DNA of 64,000 nt from positions 2,418,001 through 2,482,000 of the forward strand of contig OY751493.1 in the NCBI GenBank assembly GCA_963565915.1, in the 5' to 3' direction. Below the pieces are notes generated by a model. The model saw nothing but the letters and a program-made list of their open reading frames with translations. It was not told where the DNA came from and did no database searches. The first letter of the stretch is position 1, and every line of letters begins with the position of its first letter. This document shows, in pieces, positions 11,088-22,661 of this stretch. The translations under genes were made by a program, and so were the position numbers. Source of the stretch: Entoloma clypeatum (taxonomy: Eukaryota > Basidiomycota > Agaricomycetes > Agaricales > Entolomataceae).

Positions 11088-11397
11088 TGTTGAAGTTCCA
11101 CCTGGGCGCTAGCCACAAGTGTACTGAAGCAACCGGCTACAGTGGAAGTACTCTACGATACCGTTCTGACCACTTACATAGGTTGGAGAGGGTGAGGCTG
11201 GTGAGAGCGGTTGAGGCTGGTAAGAGCGATGGAGGCGGTTAAGAGTCAAGAGACAACTTGTTGATATTGACAGTTTCCTGGTCTTATATACCGTACTACT
11301 GTTTGTACCAACCAAACAAGTATGTAATGAAGATATGTAAAGGTCACGTGATGTAATCTAATCTAATCTAATCTACGTGATGGGAAAAGTTTTAACA
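11088..11397 (-). repeat. 5' LTR of CopE
   Basis: Apparently identical in length and sequence to the 3' LTR, indicating a recent insertion. A TATATA-like box lies in the plus-strand word TCTTATATACCG near 11,282. Confidence 0.95.
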
Positions 11398-14300
11398 CTC
11401 TTCTCGTCCTTCAACGATGATCGGATCAGGGGCTGGTTTCTTTTTCTGGATGGCGTACTTCGGAGTTTCATATGGTGACAACAGGGTCTTGTTGAACACA
11501 GGGTGAATCATCTTCCAAGTCTTCGGAAGATCAAGAAGGTACGCGCTAGCTCCTTTCTTCTCTAGGACTTTGAATGGTCCATGTCAGAGTGCATCAAGTT
11601 TCTTTGAGGGTCGATCGGTCCTGATGTTAGTCCCTTCCAGCCACACCTTGTCTCCGATGCGGTAGTCCCGAGACGGACTTCGCCGTGTGTCAACTGTCTT
11701 CTTCACCTGATCCTGTGCTTGTTTCAGCGCAGCATTGGCTTCTTCTCGTGCCTGTTTGAGTTTTTTCAAGAAGTCGTTGGCAGCCGGATTGGTATCTTCT
11801 AACACCAGTTCTCCCTTCCACGGATGTAAACCGTAGTTGAGGTAGAATGGGGTGTGCTTTGTTGCCTGGTGTTCTTTGTCATTGTACTGGAACTCTGCGA
11901 TTGCGATCTATTCTGCCCAATCATCCTGTAGATGGTTGACAAAGTTTCGTAAGAATGCTTCTGTTTCCTGATGCGATCGCTCGGCCTATCCATCAGTCTG
12001 TGGGTGGTATGCGGTGGACAGGTTCCTCTTGATCCCTAACATGCGGCAGAGTATCTCCATGAACTTCGCAGCGAACTGTGGTCCCCTATCGCTGATGATC
12101 TTCTTGGGGATCCCATGAAGCTTCCATATCTGATCCCGATAGATCTTGGCTAATCCTTCAGCCGATAGTTCCACGGTTGTCGGAATGAGGTGAAGCATCT
12201 TTGAATGTCTATCCGTGATGACCAGAATTGCGTTTTTTCCATCAGATTCTGGTATTGGTCCCACGACGTCAATTCCTATGTCTTCCCATGGGTGACTTGG
12301 TGCTGCATGGGGATGTAGCGGAGCATGTCGCTTTTGTTGGTTAATCTTGTTGCGTTGACAAGTGTCGCAACCCTTCATGTACTTCTTCACATCATGCAGT
12401 ATGGTAGGCCACCAGTAGGTGCGAGTGAGGAGTTCATGTGTCCAGTACTGTCCTGGATGTCCAGCCACTGGTGCGTTGTGTGACTCGAACATCAATTCTT
12501 GTCGTAATTGTGGGTCTGGCGGGACATAGACTCGTTCTCCTGCATAGGTGATCCCATTCTCCTGATGATACCAATGAGGATTCTTTTTTAGGCCCTGCGC
12601 TACTTCTGTCTCCATGCGGTTTGAACCCTTGATGCGTGCGATCCACGGATTTTCAATGGTCGTGACGTTTCCAATTTTGATGGAATCAGATGTTTCACCC
12701 CCTTCAATGAATTGTTCCTCCGTGAACATCTCCATTTGTACCACATCTTCTGATTCCAATCGTTTCAAGAATAGTCTCTCCTTGAGCATTTGGTCACTGT
12801 CCTGTGGTTCGAGTTCCGCTTCATACCAGGGTAAGCGTGACAGGATGTCCGCTTTTGCATTGGTCTTGCCGGGCACATGCCGTAATTCGAAGTCATAGTC
12901 TTGTAACTTCATTTTCCAGCGTTGCTGTCGTTCATTTAGGTCCTGAGGACGACGGAAATATTCCAGGTTCTTGTGATCGGTCAAGATTTCGAAACGTTCC
13001 CTGGCTTCAAGCAGTCCTTGTCGTATATCTCGTAATTCTGTTCGGCCGCGGACATGGTCCGCGACAAGAACGCGATGGGGTGCCATTTGTCGTCTTGCTT
13101 CTGAGAGAGTACTGCTCCAATTGCATAGCCCGATGCATTGGTTTCAACCCTGAACTGTCCCTCTGGTTTTGGTAATGCCAAGACCGGTGCCGATGTAATT
13201 GCCCGTATGAGACCTTCAAAGGCTTGCTGCTCTGTTGGTCCCCAAGTAAATGCCATACCGCCTGTGAGCGCAGTGAGAGGTTTCGCAATGTTTGAGTACC
13301 CTTCAATAAAACATCGATAGAAGTTGGCAAATCCAAGGAACTTCTGAACTTCCTTTTTTGATGGGGTGCTCACCAGTTTTGGATTGTATCCACCTTCTCA
13401 GTTTCCATTTCGACATGTCCCTCACCAACAACATATTCCAATATAGGACATTTCGTTACTTCCCATAAACACTTCTTCTCTTTTAGGAACAAATCATTGT
13501 CTGATAGGATCTGTAGAATTTCTTCAGTGTTTCGCGTGAGTTCTTCCTTGGTTTTACCAATAACCACGATGTCATCCATGTAGATCATGCAGATACATCA
13601 GCGGATCTGGTCCCGGAATAGACTAGCCATCATTTGAGAGAACATTTCCAGGGAGTTGCAAAGACCAAAAAACATGACCAATGGTTTGAACAATCCTCAA
13701 CTGGTGAGGAAGGCAGCTTTCCATTCATCGCCCTCCTCAATCCGGACGTTGTTATAGCCCCACATGATGTCCATCTTATTGAAGTAGACTGCATCTTTCA
13801 GCACGTCCAAGAGATCGGATATTCGTGGGAGTGGGAACTTGTCTTTGACCGTGAATTTATTGACCATGCGGTAATCTTGTACCAATCGTTTGGAGCCATC
13901 CTTTTTGTTGATGAAGAAGCAAGGGGAGGCATAAGGGGATTTGGACGGGCAGATCTTTCCTGTTGCTAGACCCTCGTCAATGAATGCGTCCAATTCTTCT
14001 TGTTCCTTTTGCGTCATAGGATATGTATTTCCCCCTAGTTCCTTTGGTGCGTCCGGTGTAAGTTCGATACCATGGTCCCATTCCCTCTCTTTTGGGATCT
14101 TGTCAAAGTTCTCTTTCTCAAAAAGATGAGCAAATTGTTCAACATATGAGGGTCGTTTGGTTGTGGGAGGTGGTGTGGGAGTGACAGCTTCCAAAATAGG
14201 GTCTCCAGGCTTCCATTTCTGATCCGACTTTTTGGGTGCATCTTTGTCGCGCACCTCGACCAGTTTGCGACCATTAAGGTTAATCCTGAAATCCGAGTGT

Positions 14301-14776
14301 TTGGTTTGACATGTTGTTGGGCACCGGTTAAATGTTACCACGCCGGTTGTCCAATTGATTGTGGGGTTGTGGTGCACCAACCAGTCATGTCCCAAGAGCA
14401 TGTCCGTTCTCCCAATGTCCAGTACCATTGCTTCCATGGTTTCCTGATGTGCTCCCAAATCCAGTTTGACTTCGGCAAGCTGGCTCGCTTTCTGTTGTTG
14501 ATTTGGTGATCCATCTGCATTTAGAATTGCTATGGGTGGTATTCCTCGCGTGGGGAGGTTCTGTTCGCGTACTATTCTGGGATGGATGCATGTGCGTTCA
14601 CATCCGCTATCAACCTCAGGTCGGATAACCTTTGGTCCTCGTTGTGTTTTGAGCTGGGCTAACAGCCTGATTTCTCGTCTTTTCGGAGGTTTATCTCCCT
14701 TCACAATCTTAGTCGACGCAACAGCTTGCTTGGCAGGGATGACATAGGTTCTATTGTCTGCAGTCATACAAGGCAA
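11398..14776 (-). pseudogene. Family A pol, minus-strand mosaic copy
   Basis: Protease (VDSGCERT, VIPAKQAVAS), RT ([19 protein letters not shown]), RNase H, integrase (zinc CDTCQRNK; core DVVGPIPESDG, SDRGPQFAAKF, STAYHPQTDG) and linker up to KVWLEGTNIRTDRP. It carries TGA at 13,697-13,699 and 13,598-13,600, a frame change at about 13,370 and a deletion in RNase H near 13,015 (EIYDKD joined to CLKPG). All four are also in the plus-strand copy. A private 12-nt gap (RKLVEV against RKHRVRMVEV) near 14,262 and a TGA at about 11,586 separate it from its partner. Dead. Confidence 0.9.
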
Positions 14777-14817
14777 GCAAGTCCGTTTAATAGATAAGGG
14801 TCGCGACTTAGCGTCGT

Positions 14818-15684
14818 TTAATCGGACCCTTCGGGAAAATCCTTCTCGTCGGCTTCTAAGATTGTGGTTTCATCATTCTCGGCATCTTCCTCGGACACCT
14901 TCCTAATCCTTCCGGAGTTCTTCTTCGGCTTGCGGCAGTTGCGCGCGATATGGCCTTCTTGGTCACAGTTGAAACACCTGCGACCATCTTTCTTCTTTGG
15001 AGCGCTACAGTCTTTAGCCAGATGACCGAAGCATTGACAGTTGTAGCAATGGGCTACTCCTGCTTTTTCGATCTCCATGGCTTTGCCCTGACCACCATAA
15101 GTGGTACCTGATCTGGTGCGCATGTCGCCGCCACCTCGGATGACCAGTGCGTGTCCTTCCATTTGTCGTCCCTTGTTTCGGATCTCCTTTGCGTAATTGG
15201 TGTATGTCTTGCCATCACTAGCCACTTGTTCAGAGATTCTGCGGTTGACGTTTTTCTCTAGGATGTATTTCCCAGTTTCTTCGCCAAGGTTTGACAGTCC
15301 CAAGAGTTCTTCAAATTCGTCCAAGAATTCATCAACAGTGCGTTTCTCTTGTTTCAGGACTTCGAGTCTCGCTTTGGCAGCGACCGACTTGTTGGCGATG
15401 GAGAATCGTGTGGCGATATCATCGGAAAAACCTAGCCAGGTGATGTTCTCGTTGTCAACAGCAAGAGCGTCTAACTTGTTACTGGCCCAGTGTCTGCCGG
15501 ACCCTTCCATCATGCGGGATAACACCGCAAGAATCTTCTGATCGTCTGTGAGGCTCTTTTGGAACCTGATGTATAGTTTGGTGGCTTTCCACCACTCGTC
15601 AAAGGTGTATCTGTCCTTGAACATCCCAGGATCCTTGATGATCTTGGATGTATCCATTGTTTGTACAGCCGGAGCTTCTGCCAT
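14818..15684 (-). CDS. Family A Gag core, 288 aa (minus copy)
   Basis: Translates to exactly the same 288 residues as the plus-strand copy at 24,554-25,420. Retrotransposon Gag capsid region (TFDEWWKATKLYIRF onward) and two CCHC knuckles at residues 213-226 (CYNCQCFGHLAKDC) and 237-250 (CFNCDQEGHIARNC), with an acidic tail. The frame is open upstream to about 16,060, so the true Gag is longer than the ATG-initiated part. Confidence 0.85.
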   Translation of the reverse strand: MAEAPAVQTMDTSKIIKDPGMFKDRYTFDEWWKATKLYIRFQKSLTDDQKILAVLSRMMEGSGRHWASNKLDALAVDNENITWLGFSDDIATRFSIANKSVAAKARLEVLKQEKRTVDEFLDEFEELLGLSNLGEETGKYILEKNVNRRISEQVASDGKTYTNYAKEIRNKGRQMEGHALVIRGGGDMRTRSGTTYGGQGKAMEIEKAGVAHCYNCQCFGHLAKDCSAPKKKDGRRCFNCDQEGHIARNCRKPKKNSGRIRKVSEEDAENDETTILEADEKDFPEGSD

Positions 15685-16133
15685 GTCTAGAGTCTGCGGA
15701 GGAGAAGAGGGGTCAGGTTGTTGGGATGAAGATGGGGTTCGGGATACAGGTAAGGATTGAAAATGAGTCCCTGTTCTAGGTGTCTGTTCGATATCTGACT
15801 GCCCGGAGTCAAAAGTAAATTCGTCAGGGGACTCATCGGCGGAATCGGTGGCAAAATGTTCAGAGTATTTCCTCTGTAAATCTCTAAGGAATCTCTGTTC
15901 CTGCGCGTCTGTTGGTCTCGAGACGGGGTCAAGTCTCTCGTTTCGTGCCCAGCAGTTGTACTCGGTCTGTTGTTCTTCGGTGGTGAAGTGGGCGTAGATC
16001 TGCTGTTTCGAGTAAGACGTGATGATGTGGCTCTGGGACGTCTCAATGTGAGCGTCCTAATCAATCTTCTGATAACGGTTGTCTGGACACCGATAAACTC
16101 TCTGATCTCTGTGATCCGACCTGTCTGAGGTCC
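15685..16133 (-). pseudogene. Family A Gag N-terminal region (minus copy), cut by B1
   Basis: Upstream extension of Gag. In the frame of the core it reads SQSHIITSYSKQQIYAHF and RNERLDPVSRPTDAQEQR. The preceding N-terminal domain (GPQTGRITEIREF) is in the next frame, needing a one-base slip at about 16,057. B1 is inserted at 16,134 and the domain continues on the far side at 21,098. Confidence 0.7.
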
Positions 16134-16288
16134 TGTAAGGGCAACCACTTTCACTTTTCACTTTTCCTTCACTTTCTTCCTTTCCTTTCTATTTTACCAT
16201 CTCCGACGTCCTCCGATCGTATCCGCTGTCTCCGACATCTTATCCACCTCTCCGCATCCGACGACTCCGCCCCCATCCGCTACTCCGC
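16134..16288 (+). repeat. Truncated 5' LTR of B1
   Basis: Matches the first 155 bp of the 3' LTR, then jumps at GGATC into the gag codons for NRLEQLEHEF. Confidence 0.85.
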
Positions 16289-16290
16289 AC

Positions 16291-17147
16291 GTCGGATCCA
16301 ATCGCCTTGAACAGCTCGAGCACGAGTTCCAGGAACAACATCAAACTCTCGCTGATATCTCAACTCAACTTGACCAACTCCTCCTCGCCTTCAACGCAAT
16401 TCCTGCCCCAGCTCCGCCACCTATCCCCGCACCTGCTATTATACCCGCTCCGCTCGCCCCGGCCAATCTGGGCGTGCGTCAAGCAAAACCTGCCAATCCA
16501 TCGGACTTCGATGGATCGCGCGCAAATGGCTGGACCTTTCTAAATTCCTGTGAATTGTTTATGGGGCTGGCTCCGGAACAGTTCGCAGACGACCATGCTA
16601 AAATTTATTGGGCTTTATCTTTCATGAAGAGTGGACGTGCAGCACGCTTTGCGGATCGCATTATCCGACAGGAGCGGAGGACCGGTGCTCCGCCTTATCG
16701 GACTTGGGTGGACTTCTGTGCAGTCTTTACAGCGGAGTTCACTCCGAAGAATGAGGAACAGGACGCGAGACTGATCCTCAAAGGAGAATCCTATTATCAA
16801 GGTCAATGGGATGTCGAGACCTATATTGACAAGTTCAAAGACTACATTGACAAAGCGGGCTATCAGGAGGATACCAACATCGTACTCAAATTCCGCCATG
16901 GTCTCCGTTCCGACATTCAGAATGAGATTGCCACCCTGACCCACGGACGACCTGTGGATGACAACCCCGATGAGTGGTACTCTGCAGCACGAGTCAATGA
17001 CGACAATAGGATTGCCAACAAAGCCTTCAAAGCCACTGCTCCGACCCGTACCTCCTCCTTCCACAATGTTGTCGGACCAAGAGTACCTGGCACCTCAGTA
17101 TTCCCTCGCCCCTACATTCCATTTACTCCGCGCACAGCTCCGCTATA
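16291..17147 (+). pseudogene. B1 gag, 5'-truncated
   Basis: Family B Gag lacking its first codons: coiled-coil-like LEQLEHEFQEQ, then the capsid region (ANGWTFLNSCELFMGLAPEQ, WALSFMKSGRAARFA) up to FTPRTAPL. The zinc knuckle present in B2 is lost to the deletion at 17,143. Confidence 0.85.
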
Positions 17148-20100
17148 ACGGAGGTGTTGGATGTAGTGCTCCGCTACCGGGATCACTCAGAACGGACCCA
17201 GCTTGCAGTCACAAGTTTGGGAAAACAAGAAATCATGTTAGGCTTCACTTGGCTCAAGGAACACAACCCCGAGGTAGATTGGACATCAGGGGAAGTGAAG
17301 ATGAGCCGGTGTCCTGCATGATGTCGGACATGCCACCAGGAGGCAGCCCAAGAACGGAAGGAGCCGAAGTTTAAACAAGTCCGCATCCGAGCCTGTCGGA
17401 TGGGTTCCACTCCGATGTCCGGTCTAGAGGAGGAGGCTCCCCATGGCCCATGGGTGGAGGATGTCACAGAAGGAGAGGAAGCGGAGGAGTTAGCGGATAA
17501 CGAGGAGGAAGAGGATGAGTTTGAGGAGGGAGACCGCCTTTTTGTCGGAACAGTACCCGCGGAGGTGGAGTTCATCCGTGCTTCATCCAATATCTCGCAA
17601 CGTCTATCGGAGGCCTTCCTCAGTAACCAAAAACCTAAATCTTTCCGCGACTCTGTACCAGACCACTTGTTTGACTTCGAAGACGTATTCTCAAAGACCT
17701 CTTTCGACACCTTACCAGAAGAGCGGACTTGGGACCACGCCATTGAACTTGTTCCGGACGCCTCTCCAGCGGGGTGTAAGGTATATCCGCTTGCTCCGAA
17801 TGAACAGAAGGAACTCGACGCGTTTTTGGAGGAAAACCTTGCAACTGGTCGGATCCGCCCTTCCAAGTCTCCGATGGCATCTCCGGTATTCTACATCAAG
17901 AAGAAGGATGGCTCGCTTCGTCTTGTACAAGACTACCGGTCACTCAATTCCAAAACTATCAAAAACAAGTATCCGCTTCTGCTCATATCCGAACTGATCA
18001 ATAAACTTCAACGCGCTCAATACTTCACCAAGCTCAACATCCGCTGGGGCTACAACAATGTGTGGATAAAACCCAGAGACGAGTGGAAGGCCGCTTTTCC
18101 GACCAATCGCGGACTCTATGAACCATTGGTGATGTTCTTCGGCCTCACTAATAGTCCATCCACATTCCAGACTATGATGAACGAGATCTTTCAGGACCTT
18201 ATCACTGAAGGTGTAGTCTGTGTTTACCTCGACGACATACTCATCTTCACGGAGACCCTTGCAGAGCATCGAAGAGTCACACGGATTGTACTGGAACAAC
18301 TTCACGAACACAAACTCTATCTAAAACCAGAGAAATGCGAGTTTGAACAAACGTGCATTGAATACCTAGGCCTTATTATTGAACAAGGACACGTAGAGAT
18401 GGATCCGGTGAAGGTAGCGGGGGTCGCGGAGTGGCCTGCTCCGACAAACGTCCAAGAAGTACAGTCCTTTCTGGGATTCACTAACTTCTATCGCCGTTTT
18501 ATTGAAGGGTTTTTGGACATCGCGCACCCTCTTTTCGAGCTCACGAAGAAAGGGCACCTCTGGTCTTGGAGGGAGAGAGAAGTGTCCGCATTTGCGGAGT
18601 TGAAGCGGAGGATTACATCCGCTCCGATCCTGGTCTTAGCTGATCATGGAAAGGAGTGGCGGATATAAGCGGATAGCTCGGACTTTGCAACCGGAGCAGT
18701 ACTGTCCCAACCAACAGAGGACGGTAAGTGGCACCCTGTCGCATTCTATTCCAAAAGCCTTAGTCCAGTGGAACGCAACTACGAGATCTATGACAAGGAG
18801 ATGTTGGCGTTGGTCCGCGCATTGGAGGAGTGGAGGCACTTCCTTGAAGGAGCGGAGAAGACAGTGGAGATTTGGACGGACCACAAAAATCTTGAGTATT
18901 TCATGACAGCTCAAAAACTAAATCAACGACAGGCTAGATGGTCCTTATACCTCGCTTGTTTCAATTTCAAAATGCACCATCGACCTGGCAAGTCAATGGG
19001 CAAGTCCAATGCTTTGTCCTGATGAGCAGACCATGGAGACGGATCGCGGGACAACGAAAACATCATCCTTCTTCGACCAGAATTGTTTGCAGTGCGAGAA
19101 ATGCGGGGGGTAACTGTTCAAGGGGAAGAACACAATGTCCTCTGCCAGGTCCGACAGGGAATCCGAGAGGGGTTACTGGAGGATAGTGTGGCAGAGGTTT
19201 GTCAAATCCCTTCCGACCGTCAGAGCGGGGTCAGTCCGTAGTGCGGAGTGGAGGCAAGCGGAAGGTTTGCTCTACTTCAGGGATCATATCTATGTTCCTA
19301 ACAATCCCCAACTGCATCATTGGATCCTCACACAACACCATGACACTCCGGTGGCCAGACATCCTGGACGGTGGAAAACCTTGGAACTGGTGTCGCGCAA
19401 TTACTGGTGGCCGCACATGTCCCGTTTAATAGGTCAATATTGCAAGACATGCGACCCTTGCCTCCGCACCAAGGTCCGACGCACTCCGCCCTCCGGAGAG
19501 CTCAATCCGCTACCGGTCCCCACAGAGTGATGGCAAGTAACCAGTGTTGACTTCATTACTGAACTACCAGAAGCCCATGGCTACGACGCTATCATGGTTG
19601 TAGTGGACTCAGTAGGGAAGCGGGGACACTTCATCCTGATGCACTCCGACATCTCCGCACTCGGGACTGCACGCTCCTATGTTCAAAATGTCTGGAAACT
19701 CCACGGACTCCCGGAGGCCATTGTCTCCGACCGAGGACCACAGTTTGTCGCCAAGTTCACGCACGAACTATACAGGCTGCTTAACATTAAGGTTGCTGCC
19801 TCGACAGCCTACCATCCGCAGTCGGACGGACAGACGGAGCGGGTCAATCAAGGATTAGAACAATACCTTCGCCTATTCGTCAATGAACGTCAAGACGATT
19901 GGGACGAATGGCTTCCGATGGCTGAATTTGCATACAACAACCATGTTCACGCATCGACACGTCAAACTCCATTCTACATTGACACTGGCCGCCATCCGCG
20001 CATGGGATTTGAACCTTGCGAGAAGCGGACGGAGATCGAGGCGGTAGTGGATTTCAGCCAGTGGATGAAGTCCGCTCTAGAGGAGGCTCACGCAGCACTG

Positions 20101-20652
20101 ACAAAGGCAAAAGACGACATGGCGCGATACTACAACCAGCATCGGAGCACCACTCTGACATTCCGCCCAGGGAACAAGGTCTTTTTAGACTCATCAGACC
20201 TCAAAACCACCCGACCCACAAAAAAGCTTGCACATCGATACATAGGCCCTTTCCCAGTGGTCCGACCTGTCGGAACACATGCCTATGAACTTCGCCTTCC
20301 CCCTTCCATGTCCCGCGTTCACCCAGTATTCCATGTTGTCAAACTTTCACTAGTTCCCGACGACCCTTTCCGACGCCAAGTCCACTCTCCTCTGCCTCCG
20401 ACGGTAGTCGGAGAAGAATTAGAGTACAATGTTGAAAACCTCTTGGACAGCCGACTGCATTGAGGCAAGCTTCAATTCTTGGTCAAATGGAAGGGATATG
20501 GCTACGAAGAGAATTCCTGGGAAGCAGAAGACAATGTCCACGCTCCGCGCCTAGTCCGCGACTTCTACCGACGTCATCCGGGAGCTCCACGGCGGATCGC
20601 TGCCACGATATTCAACTCGTTTTGCCTGACACGTCGAGACGCCGTGCCTTGA
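17143..20652 (+). pseudogene. B1 pol, broken
   Basis: Starts mid-protease (ITEVLDVVLRYRDHSER; the DSGATG active site is deleted). RT (KKKDGSLRLVQDYR, CVYLDDILIF), RNase H ([24 protein letters not shown]), integrase zinc (CKTCDPCLRTK), core (SDRGPQFVAKF, STAYHPQSDG), GPY/F linker (RYIGPFPVVRPVG) and chromodomain (LVKWKGYGYEENSWE). Stops: TGA 17319-17321, TAA 18666-18668, TGA at 19,020 (a double TGATGA), TGA 19,528-19,530 and about 20,461. The first three are shared with B2. Confidence 0.92.
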
Positions 20653-20663
20653 AGGGGGGGTGA

Positions 20664-21097
20664 TGTAAGGGCAACCACTTTCACTTTTCACTTTTCCTTC
20701 ACTTTCTTCCTTTCCTTTCTATTCCACCATCTCCGACGTCCTCCAATCGTATCCGCTGTCTCCGACATCTTATCCGCCTCTCCGCATCCGACGACTCCGC
20801 CCCCATCCGCTACTCCGCACATCGGATCGCAGGTACTATCATTCATCTTGTTTCCATTCATCCTTCATCGCTACTCCCGATCATCGCTCATCATTCATGC
20901 GTCTCGTTTTATCTCTTATTTCATATCTCATTTTACTATTTATCGCAGCTAGCTTGCAGGGGAATCCTTAGAACTTTCTCTTCAGATCTCCCTTGCAAGG
21001 TATGTGTTGTATTACTTATTAGACTGCTCAATCTAAACTTCGGATCTCCCTTGCAAGTATCTGAGTTTGAGTCTTGGATTGTAAGGTCGCCCTTACA
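20664..21097 (+). repeat. 3' LTR of B1
   Basis: 434 bp, TGTAAGGG to CCCTTACA. A polypurine tract GAAGGGGGGG ends 3 nt upstream. It contains the self-primer AGAACTTTCT at 20,970-20,979 between inverted CTTGCAGGGGAATCC and GGATC/TCCCTTGCAAG arms (here one base decayed). Confidence 0.92.
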
Positions 21098-21384
21098 GGT
21101 CCTTCTTGAACGTGAAAGCTTTCGAGTTCGTTCTGTTGGGCATTGTAACGCGCGATCTGGTGTTGCCGAGCAAGATGGATGCGCTCTGCTATCTCGCCAT
21201 GGGGGCGATGCTCGTCGTTGTCTAGTTCTTCGTCAAGCACCTGTTGTAGGATGCGACGGATCTCCGATTCAATGTACTGCTGGATGAGTGTAAAATTGAT
21301 ACTGTCTCGAGGACTTAGCTCCTCCTGTCGGGCTTCTGGCGTGCTGAATGGGTTACTGGTGAAGTTTTCAAAGAAGCGCAACAT
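21098..21384 (-). pseudogene. Family A (A2) Gag N-terminal domain, separated by B1
   Basis: From ATG 21384: MLRFFENFTSNPF, SIN/FTLIQQYIESEIRRIL, HLARQHQIARYNAQQ, ESFHVQEG, where B1 interrupts. Helical, charged. Continues at 16,133. It differs at several positions from the leader of the plus copy, unlike the downstream gag, marking the edge of the near-identical tract. Confidence 0.75.
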
Positions 21385-21431
21385 CTTGACTCGTCTGGTA
21401 GTTGCTCTCTTCGCTCTGGGCAAACCTAACG

Positions 21432-21442
21432 AGATTTAGCAA
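21432..21442 (-). other. Self-priming PBS of A2
   Basis: Plus strand AGATTTAGCAA, i.e. TTGCTAAATCT on the coding strand, two nucleotides inside the LTR edge at 21,445. Same arrangement as in A1 and the plus copy. Confidence 0.75.
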
Positions 21443-21444
21443 CT

Positions 21445-21844
21445 TGTTATGCTTAACAAACCGTTCCAAGGTTCGGGCAGAGTATGCAGGAAGTGGAAAG
21501 GTGAAGAGCAAAGTGTTGCTAAATCTAAGGAATCTACTACAGTACAAGAGGTTTATATAGGTACTGACTATAGGTGGTAGCGGATGAGTCAGTACTGCGG
21601 AAGGCAGTGCGCATGAGTAAGGCGACTGTGGAAGGCTATGTACAGTGAGTAAGCTGACTGCGGAAAGCGAGTCAGCGCGGGAACGAAGTATACTAAAGGG
21701 GATGACGAAGTAAGGTAGTGAGTCAGACTGGGAACCGAAGGTTGCGAAAGTAGATATTAGACATAGTGAGTTCGTAAGAGGGCGCCGAGTCGGGCTGATA
21801 AGTAAAAGATATGACGTGGTCCTCATACCGTAGAGTCCGTAACA
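21445..21844 (-). repeat. 5' LTR of A2 (mate of 29,567-29,967)
   Basis: Nearly the same sequence as the plus-strand LTR 29,567-29,967 (shared frames such as TNSLCLISTFATFGSQSDS) and unlike the LTR at 23,375. Its outer flank AGTTT (21,845-21,849) is the TSD that matches AAACT at 29,968-29,972. Confidence 0.9.
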
Positions 21845-21850
21845 AGTTTG

Positions 21851-22361
21851 GTTATCGACTAAAGACCTAAAGTTGAACCGACCCTTAAAGAAACTTGCCG
21901 AACGATGGATTGGACCCTATACCATAACCCAAATCATTTCGTCACACACTGTAGAACTTAAATTACCAAAAACTTGGAAAATCCACCCGGTCATCAATGT
22001 ATCACGGGTCAGATTATTTAAAGAACCACTATTTATATCACAAAAGGTGCAGGCACCAAACCCGATAGTTATCAATGGCGAAGAGGAGTACGATGTCGCT
22101 AAAGTTATTGACTCAAGGTTGAAGAGAGGGAAGCTGGAATATTTAGTGCAATGGGAGGGTCTGACTCAGGACCACAACACGTGGGAACCCGAGGATCACC
22201 TAGAACATGCCAAGGAAGCGGTGGAGGACTTTTTTAAATTAAACCCGAATGCACCCCGGCGCTTACGCGCAAACATCTTTGAAGGATTGGAATTTAAACC
22301 ATATGAGAATTTCACGGACACCCCGGACGACATCATATCTTGCCTGGAAGTCGAGATCTAG
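21851..22361 (+). pseudogene. C integrase C-terminus and chromodomain
   Basis: STKDLKLNRPLKKLAERW, GPY/F module (WIGPYTITQII, TWKIHPVINVSRVRLF) and chromodomain (EYDVAKVIDSRLKRGK, LVQWEGLTQDHNTWEPEDH), ending EVEI stop. If the A2 insertion and one TSD copy are removed, the frame continues exactly from VYKVGDKV at 29,968 as GDKVWLSTKDL. This shows the coding frame was intact when A2 inserted. Confidence 0.9.
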
Positions 22362-22372
22362 AAAGGGGGTAA

Positions 22373-22661
22373 TGTTATGATCGTATTTTCACTTTTCACT
22401 TTATTGTATATTATCTCGATCTTATCATATCTACATCATATCATACATGAGGACATCTTATCATTATCGCGCAGCATGACGCTGCCACAATGCAGCCTCA
22501 TGGAATTTACATATATAAGTAGGGTACTTTCACTTGTATTTGATAGCTTGTTCTCTTGAGATTCCCGCTGGGTCTCTTGGCAATACAGTTCTCTTATCAT
22601 CTTTCCACTTCGTTCCTAAGTTTGGGCTCGCGACGTCGTTTGACTTAGCGTCGCCTCAACA
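22373..22661 (+). repeat. 3' LTR of the C element
   Basis: 289 bp, TGTTATGATC to GCCTCAACA, same length as the inverted copy at 34,544-34,832. PPT GAAAGGGGG lies just upstream. TATA (ATATATAAG, 22,511) and the self-primer AGCTTGTTCT (22,545-22,554) are 34 nt apart. Confidence 0.92.

Larger units (their letters stand above)
5612..11397 (-). mobile_element. Intact Ty1/Copia element CopE
   Basis: LTRs 5,612-5,921 and 11,088-11,397 (310 bp each, apparently identical by eye) are flanked by CTCTT at 5607-5611 and 11398-11402. One uninterrupted Gag-Pol frame, a primer site at 11,073-11,087 and a polypurine tract beside the 3' LTR (GGGGGGG on the minus strand, 5922-5928) are all present. It is inserted in the chromodomain of the A(-) element. 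Everything needed for autonomous transposition can be seen, so it may be active. Confidence 0.95.
16134..21097 (+). mobile_element. Gypsy element B1, internally deleted
   Basis: Family B chromovirus bounded by TGTAAGGGCAACC and CGCCCTTACA, with TSD GGTCC at 16,129-16,133 and 21,098-21,102. The 5' LTR is cut to 155 bp and fused into gag, removing primer site, leader and gag start. A second deletion joins gag to protease at about 17,143. It cannot replicate. Confidence 0.92.
4914..21844 (-). mobile_element. Gypsy family A mosaic, minus strand (A3 3' end + A2 5' end)
   Basis: Reads on the minus strand: LTR 21,844-21,445, leader, [B1 inserted], gag, pol, [CopE inserted], chromodomain, ORF3. The 3' LTR is absent. 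The 5' LTR is the mate of the 3' LTR at 29,567-29,967 (same subfamily, same TSD AGTTT), while the 3' part (ORF3 about 70% like the other copies) belongs to a different insertion, A3. The join between A2 and A3 lies within the near-identical stretch about 11,990-16,133. See findings on the inversion. Confidence 0.8.
21845..22661 (+). mobile_element. Family C Gypsy element, 3' part
   Basis: Integrase C-terminus, polypurine tract and 3' LTR of the C element, on the plus strand. Its 5' part is at 29,968-34,832 on the minus strand. The flank ATCAC (22,662-22,666) pairs with GTGAT (34,833-34,837), the inverted form of the same 5-bp TSD, so the two pieces are one insertion. Confidence 0.88.
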
